Shown in pieces: positions 37,433 to 46,980 of a DNA stretch of 64,000 nucleotides (positions within the stretch are counted from its first letter, which is position 1; every line of letters begins with the position of its first letter). This DNA is from Pseudomonas versuta. Its GTDB lineage: Bacteria > Pseudomonadota > Gammaproteobacteria > Pseudomonadales > Pseudomonadaceae. The translations under genes and the position numbers were made by a program. Under the pieces are notes generated by a model. The model ran no database searches. It was not told the DNA's origin and saw nothing but the letters and a program-made list of their open reading frames with translations. Location: positions 930,001-994,000 of the forward strand of contig NZ_CP012676.1 in the NCBI RefSeq assembly GCF_001294575.1. Direction: 5' to 3'.

Positions 37433-38746
37433 ATGAAAGTTTTGAAAGGCCAGGACATTCTGGCACTTGGGTTTATGACATTTGCCCTGTTTGTCGGGGC
37501 TGGCAATATTATTTTTCCACCTATCGTGGGCTTGCAGTCCGGACCTCATGTCTGGTTGGCCGCATTGGGCTTCCTGCTCACTGCTGTAGGCCTGCCGGTC
37601 GTCACCGTCATTGCACTGGCCAAGGTCGGCGGCGGCATGGATGCCCTGAGCAGCCCGATCGGCAAAGTGGCTGGCGGCATACTGGCAGCGGTGTGCTACC
37701 TGGCCGTTGGCCCGCTGTTCGCCACCCCGCGTACGGCTACCGTTTCATTTGAGGTCGGTCTGGCCCCATTGACCGGTGAAAGCCCGCTGGCGCTATTCCT
37801 GTACAGCTCCGTGTACTTCCTGATCGTGTTCTTTGTGTCGCTGTACCCAGGACGCTTGCTGGATACTGTTGGCCGGTTCCTGGCGCCGCTGAAAATCATT
37901 GCGCTGGCGATTCTGGGCATTGCAGCCTTTGCCTTGCCTGCCGGTGATGTTGGCGTTGCGACCCCGGAATATGTGGCAGCACCGTTCTCCCAGGGGTTTA
38001 TCAATGGCTACCTGACCATGGATACCCTCGGAGCACTGGTATTCGGCATCGTGATCGTCAACGCGATTCGTTCGCGCGGTGTTGAATCGCCAAAGCTGAT
38101 TACCCGCTACGCAATCATTGCCGGCCTCATCGCCGGTGTCGGTCTGGCGCTGGTGTATGTCAGCCTGTTCCGTCTGGGGTCGGGCAGCCACGAAGTGGCC
38201 GCCGGTGCAACCAACGGTGCTGCAGTCCTGCACGCCTATGTCCAGCACACCTTCGGTTCGCTTGGCAGTGGCTTCCTGGCAGTGCTGATTGCTTTGGCCT
38301 GTCTGGTTACGGCGGTGGGGTTGACCTGTGCCTGTGCTGAATACTTCAGCAAGGTTTTGCCGCTGTCCTACAAGACGTTGGTAGTTATCCTCGCCGTGTT
38401 CTCGCTGTTCGTATCTAACCTTGGCCTGACCAAGTTGATTGCGTTCTCGATCCCGCTGCTGACGGCTATTTACCCGCCGTGTATCGTCCTTGTGGCCTTG
38501 AGCTTCTGCAAAGGCTTGTGGCATGCGCAGGCGCGGATTGTTGGCCCGGTGATGCTGGTGTCGTTTATTTTCGGCACCATCGATGCACTTAAAGGTGCAG
38601 GCTTGGGTGAGTGGATTCCTGCCCAGCTGGCTAACATGCCGTTCAGCAGCCAGGGTTTGGCGTGGCTGGTGCCATGCCTGGTTACCTTGCTGGGTGCGGT
38701 AATTTGCGACCGCATGTTGGGTAAGCGTCAAGAAGCTATCGCGTAA
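37433..38746 (+). CDS. brnQ: Branched-chain amino acid carrier (BraB/BrnQ)
   Basis: A 437-residue inner-membrane symporter for Leu, Ile and Val with about 12 helices. The N-terminal [20 protein letters not shown] and the following [24 protein letters not shown] region, together with [15 protein letters not shown], are LIVCS family blocks. In P. aeruginosa the BraB gene occupies the same place behind sucD, so it is probably the sodium-coupled BraB orthologue. Its ribosome site is weak. A perfect palindromic terminator follows. Confidence 0.94.
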   Translation: MKVLKGQDILALGFMTFALFVGAGNIIFPPIVGLQSGPHVWLAALGFLLTAVGLPVVTVIALAKVGGGMDALSSPIGKVAGGILAAVCYLAVGPLFATPRTATVSFEVGLAPLTGESPLALFLYSSVYFLIVFFVSLYPGRLLDTVGRFLAPLKIIALAILGIAAFALPAGDVGVATPEYVAAPFSQGFINGYLTMDTLGALVFGIVIVNAIRSRGVESPKLITRYAIIAGLIAGVGLALVYVSLFRLGSGSHEVAAGATNGAAVLHAYVQHTFGSLGSGFLAVLIALACLVTAVGLTCACAEYFSKVLPLSYKTLVVILAVFSLFVSNLGLTKLIAFSIPLLTAIYPPCIVLVALSFCKGLWHAQARIVGPVMLVSFIFGTIDALKGAGLGEWIPAQLANMPFSSQGLAWLVPCLVTLLGAVICDRMLGKRQEAIA

Positions 38747-38782
38747 TGACCCTGCACGGCAAAAGCGTGCACTGAGTCAATC

Positions 38783-38820
38783 AAAAAGCCCTGCATCTAA
38801 TTAGATGCAGGGCTTTTTTT
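38783..38820 (+). terminator. Terminator after brnQ
   Basis: AAAAAGCCCTGCATCTAA is followed directly by its exact complement and more T residues; the stem is long and the loop minimal. Confidence 0.92.
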
Positions 38821-38883
38821 ATGGGCGTACTTCCTGGCAGGGGATTGAAGGTTGTGAGTTTCAATCCCTAACAGCCAGATACA

Positions 38884-38910
38884 ACAAAGCCTGCACTTGG
38901 CAGGCTTTGT
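38884..38910 (-). terminator. Terminator after the small lipoprotein gene
   Basis: ACAAAGCCTGC and GCAGGCTTTGT pair over a five-base loop just past the lipoprotein stop on the minus strand. Confidence 0.8.
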
Positions 38911-38931
38911 GTTGCAGCTCACAAAAGCGGA

Positions 38932-39192
38932 TTACTTGCTTTCTGGAGTTGCCACAGGTGCAGCCGGAGCAGCTTCTTTAGCTGCAGCTTCATTCGACTC
39001 AGCCTGGGCTTTAGCCGCTTCAGCGTTCTCTTTGGCCGCATCGTTTACTTTGTCTTGGGCTTCATTCATTTTTTCTTGAGATTGCTCGGTGTGTTGAGCC
39101 GCTTCCTGGGCCTTGTCTTCGGATTTTTTGTCGCAAGCAGCGAGACCGAGGGTGGCAGCAAGCATCAGGGCAACAGCAAAAGTATTACGCAT
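38932..39192 (-). CDS. Small alanine/glutamate-rich lipoprotein
   Basis: An 86-residue lipoprotein. The signal ends in LGLAAC with the lipidated Cys at residue 20. The mature part (DKKSEDKAQEAAQHTEQSQE and on) is Ala-, Glu- and Lys-rich and predicted to be one long helix or coiled coil, ending in a Pro/Ala tail. AAGGAGA precedes the chosen ATG; a longer open frame upstream lacks a signal. Similar to small envelope lipoproteins of unknown role. Divergent from htpG. Confidence 0.8.
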   Translation of the reverse strand: MRNTFAVALMLAATLGLAACDKKSEDKAQEAAQHTEQSQEKMNEAQDKVNDAAKENAEAAKAQAESNEAAAKEAAPAAPVATPESK

Positions 39193-39333
39193 GGGGTGTT
39201 TCTCCTTATGAGTAGATCTACTGGGCGTTTGAGCACGTGCTGTGCGCTTAAGTTCCATGGCCGTTCAGATATATAAACGAGGGGTTATATGCAGCTGTCA
39301 CGGAGTGAAAAGTGCGGCATTGATTGTGCGGGC

Positions 39334-39362
39334 CTTGAAATTTGAACCTTAGCCCCCAACTT
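39334..39362 (+). promoter_or_regulatory. Heat-shock (sigma-32) promoter of htpG
   Basis: CTTGAAA, a 13-base spacer and CCCCAACTT match the sigma-32 consensus (CTTGAAA-N13-14-CCCCATNTA) except for one or two positions. It lies about 65 bases before the htpG ATG. Confidence 0.7.
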
Positions 39363-39427
39363 TCATGACATCCCGCCGCCAACCCTCTCGGGCGTGGCTC
39401 ATGCCATCTAATCGGAGTTTGATAACA

Positions 39428-41332
39428 ATGAGCGTGGAAACTCAAAAAGAAACCCTGGGCTTCCAGACCGAGGTCAAGCAACTGCTACACCTCATGATCC
39501 ATTCGCTGTATTCCAACAAGGAAATCTTCCTTCGCGAATTGATCTCGAACGCCTCTGATGCTGTCGATAAATTACGTTTCGAAGCGCTTTCCAAGCCTGA
39601 GCTGCTGGAAGGCGGTGCTGACCTGAAAATCCGTGTGAGCTTCGACAAGGACGCCAATACCGTCACCCTCGAAGACAACGGTATCGGTATGAACCGTGAC
39701 GACGTGATCACCCACCTGGGTACGATCGCCAAGTCCGGTACTGCTGACTTTATGAAGAACCTGTCAGGCGACCAGAAGAAAGACTCGCACCTGATCGGCC
39801 AGTTCGGCGTGGGTTTCTACTCGGCCTTTATCGTGGCTGACAAGGTTGACGTATTCAGCCGCCGTGCCGGTACGCCTGCAAGCGAAGGCGTGCATTGGTC
39901 CTCCAAGGGCGAAGGCGAGTTTGAAGTTGCTACCGTCGAGAAAGCTGATCGCGGTACCAAAATCGTGCTGCACCTGAAGAAAGGCGAAGAAGAGTTCGCT
40001 GATGGCTGGCGTCTGCGCAACATTATCAAAAAGTATTCCGACCATATCGCCCTGCCAATCGAGCTGCCTAAAGAGCAGACCGTAGCGGAGGGCGAAGAAG
40101 CACCGGCTCTGGAGTGGGAAACCGTTAACCGCGCCAGTGCTCTGTGGACCCGTCCTCGTACTGAAGTCAAAGACGAGGAATATCAGGAGTTCTACAAGCA
40201 CATTGCTCACGACTTTGAGAACCCGCTGGCCTGGAGCCATAACAAAGTAGAAGGCAAGCTGGAATACAGCTCGCTGCTCTACGTGCCGGCCCGTGCTCCG
40301 TTCGACCTGTATCAGCGTGAAGCGCCAAAAGGTCTGAAGCTGTACGTGCAGCGTGTATTCGTGATGGATCAGGCAGAGTCGTTCCTGCCGCTGTACCTGC
40401 GCTTCATTAAAGGCGTGATCGACTCCAATGATCTGTCGTTGAACGTGTCGCGGGAAATCCTGCAGAAAGACCCGATCATCGATTCCATGAAGTCGGCGCT
40501 GACCAAGCGTGTACTCGACATGCTGGAAAAACTGGCGAAGAACGAGCCTGAGAAATATCAGGGCTTCTGGAAGAACTTTGGCCAGGTCATGAAAGAAGGC
40601 CCGGCTGAAGATTTCGCCAACAAGGAAAAAATCGCCGGTCTGTTGCGCTTTGCTTCGACCCACGGTGACGACGGCGAGCAAAACGTTGCTCTGGCCGACT
40701 ACCTGGCCCGTGCCAAAGAAGGTCAGGACAAGATTTACTACCTGACCGGCGAAACCTACGCCCAGGTCAAAAACAGCCCGCACCTTGAAGTCTTCCGCAA
40801 GAAAGGCATCGAAGTGCTGCTGCTGACCGATCGTATCGACGAGTGGCTGATGAGCTACCTCAGCGATTTCGACGGCAAGAGCTTTGTTGACGTGGCACGC
40901 GGTGATCTCGATCTGGGCAACCTGGACTCGGAAGAGGACAAAAAAGCCGCAGAAGAAGTCGCCAAGTCCAAAGAAGGTCTGGTTGAGCGTATCAAGGCAG
41001 CCCTGGGCGAAAGCGTCAGCGAAGTGCGGGTATCGCACCGTCTGACCGATTCTCCAGCCATTCTGGCCATCGGCGAGCAGGACCTGGGCATGCAAATGCG
41101 CCAGATCCTGGAAGCCAGCGGTCAGAAAGTGCCGGAATCCAAGCCGATCTTCGAGTTCAACCCGGCTCACCCGCTGATCGAGAAACTCGATGCGGAGCAG
41201 AGCGAAGAGCGTTTTGGCGACCTGTCGCACATCCTCTTCGACCAGGCAGCCCTGGCGGCTGGTGACAGTTTGAAAGACCCCGCGGCCTATGTCCGTCGTC
41301 TAAATAAACTGTTAGTAGAGTTGTCGGTGTAA
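39428..41332 (+). CDS. htpG: Chaperone HtpG (Hsp90)
   Basis: A 634-residue Hsp90. The ATP-binding GHKL domain has [31 protein letters not shown] and [15 protein letters not shown]; the middle domain has [10 protein letters not shown] and [14 protein letters not shown]; the C-terminal dimer domain follows. The ATG at MSVETQKE gives the length of P. aeruginosa HtpG. A sigma-32 promoter and a strong terminator make it a single-gene heat-shock unit. Confidence 0.98.
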   Translation: MSVETQKETLGFQTEVKQLLHLMIHSLYSNKEIFLRELISNASDAVDKLRFEALSKPELLEGGADLKIRVSFDKDANTVTLEDNGIGMNRDDVITHLGTIAKSGTADFMKNLSGDQKKDSHLIGQFGVGFYSAFIVADKVDVFSRRAGTPASEGVHWSSKGEGEFEVATVEKADRGTKIVLHLKKGEEEFADGWRLRNIIKKYSDHIALPIELPKEQTVAEGEEAPALEWETVNRASALWTRPRTEVKDEEYQEFYKHIAHDFENPLAWSHNKVEGKLEYSSLLYVPARAPFDLYQREAPKGLKLYVQRVFVMDQAESFLPLYLRFIKGVIDSNDLSLNVSREILQKDPIIDSMKSALTKRVLDMLEKLAKNEPEKYQGFWKNFGQVMKEGPAEDFANKEKIAGLLRFASTHGDDGEQNVALADYLARAKEGQDKIYYLTGETYAQVKNSPHLEVFRKKGIEVLLLTDRIDEWLMSYLSDFDGKSFVDVARGDLDLGNLDSEEDKKAAEEVAKSKEGLVERIKAALGESVSEVRVSHRLTDSPAILAIGEQDLGMQMRQILEASGQKVPESKPIFEFNPAHPLIEKLDAEQSEERFGDLSHILFDQAALAAGDSLKDPAAYVRRLNKLLVELSV

Positions 41333-41341
41333 CTGAGCTAT

Positions 41342-41369
41342 AAAAAACCCGCTTCGGCGGGTTTTTTTT
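41342..41369 (+). terminator. Terminator after htpG
   Basis: AAAAAACCCGC-TTCG-GCGGGTTTTTTTT: stem with UUCG loop and a long T-tract. It ends about 20 bases before the next gene. Confidence 0.95.
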
Positions 41370-41391
41370 GTTTCGAATTCAGGAGTTTTTA

Positions 41392-42120
41392 ATGAAATCT
41401 ATTACGGTCAGTTCCGTTGCCTATCAAATTGACGGCCTGTCTTACGAAGGCCGTCTGGCCTTTGACCCGAGTCGAGAAGACCCGCTGCCGGGCTTGCTGA
41501 TGGCACCAAACTGGATGGGTATTAGCGAAGGCGCTGAAGAGATTGCCAAATCAGTGGCAGAGCAGGGCTATGTGGTGCTGATCGCCGACCTGTACGGCCA
41601 GGCCATTCGCCCGGCCAACGGTGACGAGGCGGGTGCTGCGATGATGCCGCTCAAGAACGACCGCGCCCTGTTGCGCAAGCGTATGTGGGCGGCCTATGAC
41701 GTGCTGAAAAACCAGGGCCTGGCCGTGGTCGACAGCAGCAAGCTGGCGACGTTTGGCTTCTGTTTCGGTGGCTGCTGCTCGCTGGAACTGGCGCGTGGTG
41801 GTGCACCGTTGAAAGCTGCCATTTCCTTCCACGGATCCCTTGATACACCGAATCCGATCGATGCCAAGAGCATCACCGGATCAGTGCTGGTGCTGCATGG
41901 CGCGTCCGACCCGCTGGTGCCCCATGAACAATTGCCGGCTTTCGAAGCCGAGATGAACGCGGCCGGCATCGACTGGCAACTGACCAGCTATGGCGGCGCC
42001 GTGCACTCCTTCACAGACCCCCATGCCAACGTGCCGGGCAAAATGATGTACGACGCCAAAACCGCGCATCGGGCCTTCACCGCCATGCACAACCTGCTGG
42101 ATGAAGTATTCAGGGACTGA
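41392..42120 (+). CDS. Dienelactone hydrolase family protein
   Basis: A 242-residue alpha/beta hydrolase. The nucleophile Cys lies in FGFCFGGCC (about residue 122), the acid Asp in LHGASDPLVP and the His in GGAVHSFTDP, which is the Cys-Asp-His triad of dienelactone hydrolases. AGGAG precedes the ATG. It lies behind the htpG terminator and is transcribed alone. The same order occurs in P. aeruginosa. Many family members act on lactones or esters outside aromatic breakdown; no catechol genes are nearby. Confidence 0.88.
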   Translation: MKSITVSSVAYQIDGLSYEGRLAFDPSREDPLPGLLMAPNWMGISEGAEEIAKSVAEQGYVVLIADLYGQAIRPANGDEAGAAMMPLKNDRALLRKRMWAAYDVLKNQGLAVVDSSKLATFGFCFGGCCSLELARGGAPLKAAISFHGSLDTPNPIDAKSITGSVLVLHGASDPLVPHEQLPAFEAEMNAAGIDWQLTSYGGAVHSFTDPHANVPGKMMYDAKTAHRAFTAMHNLLDEVFRD

Positions 42121-42159
42121 CACCACACTGTGTGTGCTGCCTTGATGGTGCGTTAACAT

Positions 42160-42246
42160 TGTGGGAGCCAGCTTGCTGGCGATGGCTTCGGCTCAATCCT
42201 GCAGATACAGCCGGTTGCCTGCATCGCTGGCAAGCCAGCTCCCATA
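42160..42246. repeat. REPIN, first of a tandem pair
   Basis: TGTGGGAGCCAGCTTGCTGG opens and TCGCTGGCAAGCCAGCTCCC closes, around a GCTCAATCCTGCAGATACAG loop. A nearly identical copy follows 113 bases later. Confidence 0.88.
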
Positions 42247-42272
42247 AGGGTGTATGTGTCAGGTCCTGGCCC

Positions 42273-42359
42273 TGTGGGAGCCAGCTTGCTGGCGATGGTT
42301 TCGGTTCAATCCTGCAGATACAGCCGGTTGCCTGCATCGCTGGCAAGCCAGCCCCCACA
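42273..42359. repeat. REPIN, second of a tandem pair
   Basis: Same arms and loop (TTCAATCCTGCAGATACAGC) as the copy before it, with few changes. The two lie between convergent genes. Confidence 0.88.
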
Positions 42360-42379
42360 AGTTTGTAAGTCAGGTGGGG

Positions 42380-43720
42380 CTATGCCGTGCGCTCGATGGT
42401 TTCGCTTACTGTCAAATCCCGCATCAGCAGCGCGTAGTTCAGATCCACCTGGTCCGGTATTGGCAAGTACACGGTGTGGCCGTCCCCCGGCGCTACCTGA
42501 ACCGGTAGCCCGGCGCTGTTGTGCAACCGGTCAAGATCAAAGTGATAGTTGCCACGGGGCGTCATCAACTCCAGATGATCACCCAAGGCAAAGCGGTTTT
42601 TGACTTTAACTTCAGCCAGCCCGTTGCGCCGCTCGCCGGTCATCTCCCCCACAAACTGCTGACGATGGGACAGCGAGCTGCCATGCAGGTAGTTCTGGTA
42701 CTCGTCGTGCACATGGCGGCGCAAAAAGCCTTCGGTGTAACCGCGCTGCGCCAGTGACTCCAGATCGGTCATCAGGCTGTGGTCAAAATCACGGCCCGCC
42801 ACCGCATCATCAATCGCCTTGCGATACACCTGGGTCGCCCGCGCGCAGTAAAAATGCGATTTGGTGCGGCCTTCGATCTTCAGCGAATGCACCCCCATGG
42901 CGGCCAGGCGCGCAACGTGTTGCACCGCCCGCAAATCCTTGGAGTTCATGATGTAGGTGCCGTGTTCGTCTTCGAAGGCCGACATCGGCTCATCCGGGCG
43001 ACTGGCTTCGTGCAACACGAACACTTCATCCCTGGGCGCCCCCACCCCGAGCGTTGGCTCAACGATATTGACCACATTGCCCAGCTCGTTTTCCGTTGCC
43101 GGGGTTGCCGCGTACTTCCAGCGACAGGCATTGGTGCAACTGCCCTGATTGGCGTCACGCTTGTTCATATAGCCCGACAGCAGGCACCTGCCGGAGTAGG
43201 CCATGCACAGTGCGCCATGTACGAAAATTTCCAGCTCCATGGCGGGTACTTTTTGGCGGATTTCCTCGATTTCTTCCAGTGACAGTTCCCGCGACAGAAT
43301 GATCCGGCTCAAACCCTGCAGTTGCCAGAATTCGACACTGGCCCAGTTCACGGTATTGGCTTGTACCGACAAATGAATCGGCATCTGCGGGAAGTGTTGG
43401 CGTACCAGCATGATCAAGCCCGGGTCGGACATGATCAGCGCATCCGGGCCCATGGCAATCACCGGCTCAAGGTCTTTGAGAAAGGTGCGTAGCTTGGCAT
43501 TGTGCGGGGCGATGTTGACCACCACGTAAAAGCGCTTGCCCTGAGCCTGGGCCTCGGCGATACCGATGGCCAGGTTGTCGTGGTCGAATTCGTTGTTGCG
43601 CACCCGCAGGCTATAACGTGGCTGGCCGGCGTACACCGCGTCGGCGCCATAGGCGAAGGCATAGCGCATGTTTTTCAGGGTGCCGGCAGGGGCGAGGAGT
43701 TCGGGCGGTGCAAGTGGCAT
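42380..43720 (-). CDS. trhP: U32 family protein for tRNA U34 hydroxylation (YegQ/TrhP)
   Basis: A 446-residue protein of the U32 family. MPLAPPELLAPAGTLKNMRY starts the barrel, and the family signature EIFVHGALCMAYSGRC (about residues 162-177) is followed by the cysteines GSCTNACRW, which together can bind an iron-sulfur cluster. TrhP (YegQ) takes part in prephenate-dependent 5-hydroxylation of U34 in tRNAs. Length equals E. coli YegQ (about 450). No neighbour points to a different role. It is transcribed alone. Confidence 0.88.
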   Translation of the reverse strand: MPLAPPELLAPAGTLKNMRYAFAYGADAVYAGQPRYSLRVRNNEFDHDNLAIGIAEAQAQGKRFYVVVNIAPHNAKLRTFLKDLEPVIAMGPDALIMSDPGLIMLVRQHFPQMPIHLSVQANTVNWASVEFWQLQGLSRIILSRELSLEEIEEIRQKVPAMELEIFVHGALCMAYSGRCLLSGYMNKRDANQGSCTNACRWKYAATPATENELGNVVNIVEPTLGVGAPRDEVFVLHEASRPDEPMSAFEDEHGTYIMNSKDLRAVQHVARLAAMGVHSLKIEGRTKSHFYCARATQVYRKAIDDAVAGRDFDHSLMTDLESLAQRGYTEGFLRRHVHDEYQNYLHGSSLSHRQQFVGEMTGERRNGLAEVKVKNRFALGDHLELMTPRGNYHFDLDRLHNSAGLPVQVAPGDGHTVYLPIPDQVDLNYALLMRDLTVSETIERTA

Positions 43721-43797
43721 GGTCAGATCATTCGCAAAAAGGCGCGATGGTAGACGAGCCCACAGCCCGAACTATTGATCTGGATCTACAAAGCGCA

Positions 43798-44667
43798 TCA
43801 CAGCGGCCGGTAACTCATGCTCAAAGCCAGCCCGGCCGATTGCCCCCGGTGCAACAGCTTCAGTCCCGGGCGGCCTGGCAGGTGGTGGGCGTTGACCGGA
43901 TGACTGACCGGTTCGAAGCAAAAGAAATCCTCTGCTTCAGGGCAATACACCAGGCAATACGGGGCCCCCGTGGCCCGGCACTCCAGCTCGTAGCCCAGGT
44001 CCGGCTGGCTGATCAGCCCATGGCCATCCCAGCCGGTAAAACAGTTGTCGAGTCGTGTCTCAGGCAGGCGGGCAAGCTGATTGAAATCCCGGTCCGCCGC
44101 CAAAGCGGCAAGGTGCGTGGTCAGCCCGTTGCTATCGCACAGCCAGACTTGTGCAGTGCGGGCCTGCAAGCGGGTGCGGGGCGTGCGGGGCAAATAGGGA
44201 TGCAGCCCCAGGCCATGCCAGGCGGCGCGTTCGTCCTGATGGGTCACGCTCAGCTCGATGCGCAGTTGACCTTCACTCAGGCGGTAATGCAGCTGTGCGC
44301 GGTAGGCGAAGGGCACAGTGCTCTCGAGTTGCACGCAGGCATGCTGCGCCGTGTGCTCAATCACGCGCCAGGGTTGTTGCCAGCCGCTGCCGTGGATGGG
44401 CAAGGCTTCGGTGGGGCTGTTGGGCTGCAGCACAAACCAGTGCTGCGGGCCGTCAAAGCCGCCCGCACCGATGCGGTTCGACCAGGGCACCAGCGGATAG
44501 CACGCCAGGCGTCCCGGCAAGCCGCTGTTCAATGCCGTGTCGGCACTGGGGCGCAACAGCGGCTGGCCACTGGCGATGACGCTCCAGTTGACAATGCTGG
44601 CCCCGATCATCGGCGCCAGTGTCAGCCGGGTCAGGCGGTCTTCAAGGATCAACGTTTCGGGCTGCAT
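43798..44667 (-). CDS. Aldose 1-epimerase family protein
   Basis: A 289-residue galactose-mutarotase-like beta-sandwich protein. The conserved Asn/Arg in PLVPWSNRIG, His in LPIHGSGWQQPW and His in HGLGLHPYL (catalytic pair), and a late acidic residue in FTGWDGHG fit the family. The ATG at MQPETLILED has GAGGT upstream; a GTG eleven codons earlier is open. It follows the EamA gene by 22 bases in the uronate locus and could mutarotate imported sugars or sugar acids. Confidence 0.82.
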   Translation of the reverse strand: MQPETLILEDRLTRLTLAPMIGASIVNWSVIASGQPLLRPSADTALNSGLPGRLACYPLVPWSNRIGAGGFDGPQHWFVLQPNSPTEALPIHGSGWQQPWRVIEHTAQHACVQLESTVPFAYRAQLHYRLSEGQLRIELSVTHQDERAAWHGLGLHPYLPRTPRTRLQARTAQVWLCDSNGLTTHLAALAADRDFNQLARLPETRLDNCFTGWDGHGLISQPDLGYELECRATGAPYCLVYCPEAEDFFCFEPVSHPVNAHHLPGRPGLKLLHRGQSAGLALSMSYRPL

Positions 44668-44689
44668 GGCCGCTACCTCAACTGAGCAA

Positions 44690-45601
44690 TCACGCGGCAC
44701 GCCGCCACGTCAGCATCACAATACCGGCGACTACGATCAAGCCACCGATCACCTGACTGCTGCTGAGCAACTGGTCCAGAATCAGCCAGCCAAACAGCAG
44801 GCTGGCCACCGGTTCAACGTTCATGACCGGGGCATTGCGGGCCATGTCCAGGCGGGTCAGGCAAATAAACAGCAGGCAGAACCCTAGTCCATAAAGTGCC
44901 ACCAGGCAGGCGAGGGCGGTCCAGCCGGTTGACGAACCGGGCAGAGAAACGCCTCCCGGCAATACACCGCTGACTCCGGCGACTGCCGCGACGCTGAATA
45001 CAATCAGCATCGTCAGCATGCTGCGCACCGTACCGCGAACGCTCGACAGCTTGTGGTCAGTGATCCACAGCGCGCAGGCAAAGACAGAAGCTGCGGCGAA
45101 CCCGAAGGCAATGCCTTCCAGCCATTGTGTTTCGGTTGTGCCTTGATTCGACAGGCGCTCGGGGACGTCCAGGGCAAATGCCAGCCCGAACATGATCACG
45201 CCCATCAATACCGCTGCCCGCCGGGTCGGGGCCGAACCGCCCAGGGCCCAGGTCAGCAGCACCAGCAGGATCGGCGCCACGTTGGCGATCAACAATGCCA
45301 GGGCCACGGGGATTCGGGCCACGGCTGAATAGATAAAGAAGCTTTGCGCCGCGATCAGTACCCCCAACAGCAATTGCCAGCGCCAGTGGGCGGGGGTTAA
45401 CCGGGGGCGTTCACGTTGCCACAGCACCAGGCTGGTCAACACCAGCAGGGTCACGCCGGCGCGGCACAGAATCGCCAGCAACAGACCGGTGTCGTGGTCA
45501 AAGGCAATCCGCGCGGCGATGTGGTTGCCGGCAAATGCGCAGGCCAGCAAGACCAGCAGCAACACCGCGACATGACGGGGAAACAAAGCAGGAGCAGACA
45601 T
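44690..45601 (-). CDS. EamA/RhaT-type membrane transporter
   Basis: A 303-residue inner-membrane protein with ten helices in two EamA repeats (HVAVLLLVLLACAFAGNHIA begins the first and ALACLVALYGLGFCLLFICL lies in the second). The ATG at MSAPALF is preceded by AAGGAGG and the frame upstream of it only covers a REPIN and the TRAP gene. It may export metabolites or amino acids. The aldose epimerase follows closely. Substrate unknown. Confidence 0.86.
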   Translation of the reverse strand: MSAPALFPRHVAVLLLVLLACAFAGNHIAARIAFDHDTGLLLAILCRAGVTLLVLTSLVLWQRERPRLTPAHWRWQLLLGVLIAAQSFFIYSAVARIPVALALLIANVAPILLVLLTWALGGSAPTRRAAVLMGVIMFGLAFALDVPERLSNQGTTETQWLEGIAFGFAAASVFACALWITDHKLSSVRGTVRSMLTMLIVFSVAAVAGVSGVLPGGVSLPGSSTGWTALACLVALYGLGFCLLFICLTRLDMARNAPVMNVEPVASLLFGWLILDQLLSSSQVIGGLIVVAGIVMLTWRRAA

Positions 45602-45640
45602 GAGCAACCAGCCTCCTTGGCTGGAAATTAAACCGAGAAT

Positions 45641-45689
45641 CTGTAGGAGCGAGCTTTTAAACAGCTCGCGAGCAAGCGCGCTCCTACAG
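45641..45689. repeat. REPIN between dctM and EamA gene
   Basis: CTGTAGGAGCGAGCTTTTAA pairs with GCTCGCGAGCAAGCGCGCTC plus CTACAG. It separates the TRAP operon from the EamA-epimerase pair and probably reduces read-through. Confidence 0.85.
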
Positions 45690-45699
45690 CGGGGGAGGG

Positions 45700-46980
45700 T
45701 TACAGCACCATGCTTGGCAGCCACAACGAGATAGCCGGAACGTATGTCACCAGCATCAGCACCAGCAGCAGCGCGGCATAGAACGGCAGCAGGGCTTTGA
45801 CGGTGTTTTCGATCGTGACCTTGCCCACGGCGGCACCGACGAACAGGACCGCACCCACCGGTGGCGTAATCAGCCCGATCCCCAGATTCACCAGCATGAT
45901 CATGCCGAAGTGCACCGGGTCGACACCGATCCCGATAATCACCGGCAACAGAATCGGGGTCAGGATCAGAATCAGCGGCGCCATGTCCATCACCGTGCCC
46001 AACAGCAGCAACATGACGTTGATGCACATCAGAATCACGTAGCGGTTATCCGACAGCGTCAGGAACGCTGTGGTGATCTTCATCGGGATCTCCATCAGCG
46101 TCAGGATGTAGCCGAAGCTGGCAGCGAAACCGATCAGGATCATCACGATGGAAATAGTGCGCACCGCCCGGTGCATCAGCTTGGGCAGGTCACGCCATTT
46201 GTAGTCGCGATAAATGAACATGGTGACGAAGAACGACCAGAGCACGGCGATGGCCGCCGACTCGGTGGCGGTGAAAATGCCCGACAGAATGCCGCCGAGG
46301 ATGATGACCATGGCCATCAGGCCCCAGAGCGCATCGCCGGCAATTTTCAGCGCCTGGCGCAGCGGAATCACTTCACCCTTGGGGTAGTTGCGCTTGCGCG
46401 CGAAAATCATGCACAGGCCCATCATGACGGCGCTGAGCAGCAGCCCCGGAAAGATCCCGGCCATAAACAGCGAGGCAATCGACACCGTGCCACCCGCGGC
46501 CAGCGAGTACAGCACTGAGTTGTGACTCGGTGGTGTGAGCAAGGCCTGTACCGAACCGCTGACGGTGACCGCCGTGGAGAACTCACGGGGGTAACCGGCA
46601 CGTTCCATTTCCGGAATCAGCACTGAGCCCACCGAGGCGGTGTCGGCCACCGAAGAGCCGGAAATCGCCCCGAAGAAGGTCGAAGCCACGATATTGACCA
46701 GGGACAGGCCGCCGCGCACGAACCCTACCAGCACCCCGGCGAACGCCACCAGCCTGCGCGACATGCCGCCTTCGGCCATGATCGCACCCGCCAGAACGAA
46801 GAACGGAATCGCCAGCAGGGAGAATTTGTTCACGCCGCCGGCAACCTGAATCATCAGTGCATCAAACGGAATATCGATCCACCACGCACCAATCAGCGCC
46901 GAAAGGCCCAGGGCGTAAGCCACCGGCATACCGATGAGAATCAGTGCAATGAAGCTGCCCAACAATACAAAAGCATCCAT
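45700..46980 (-). CDS. TRAP transporter large permease (DctM family)
   Basis: A 426-residue permease with about 12 helices (FVLLGSFIALILIGMPVAYA first, LLPFYAALLLVLMLVTYVPA last). FFGAISGSSVADTASVGSVL and PEMERAGYPREFSTAV are the conserved transport blocks. The gene begins directly after the dctQ stop with no spacer. It uses the sodium gradient to carry the ligand delivered by DctP. The uronate dehydrogenase gene further upstream points to hexuronates. Confidence 0.93.
   Translation of the reverse strand: MDAFVLLGSFIALILIGMPVAYALGLSALIGAWWIDIPFDALMIQVAGGVNKFSLLAIPFFVLAGAIMAEGGMSRRLVAFAGVLVGFVRGGLSLVNIVASTFFGAISGSSVADTASVGSVLIPEMERAGYPREFSTAVTVSGSVQALLTPPSHNSVLYSLAAGGTVSIASLFMAGIFPGLLLSAVMMGLCMIFARKRNYPKGEVIPLRQALKIAGDALWGLMAMVIILGGILSGIFTATESAAIAVLWSFFVTMFIYRDYKWRDLPKLMHRAVRTISIVMILIGFAASFGYILTLMEIPMKITTAFLTLSDNRYVILMCINVMLLLLGTVMDMAPLILILTPILLPVIIGIGVDPVHFGMIMLVNLGIGLITPPVGAVLFVGAAVGKVTIENTVKALLPFYAALLLVLMLVTYVPAISLWLPSMVL

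Noticed and set aside
42160-42359. Repeated units that might suggest a CRISPR array
   Set aside because: Only two copies, each an inverted REP pair; no uniform spacers and no cas genes.
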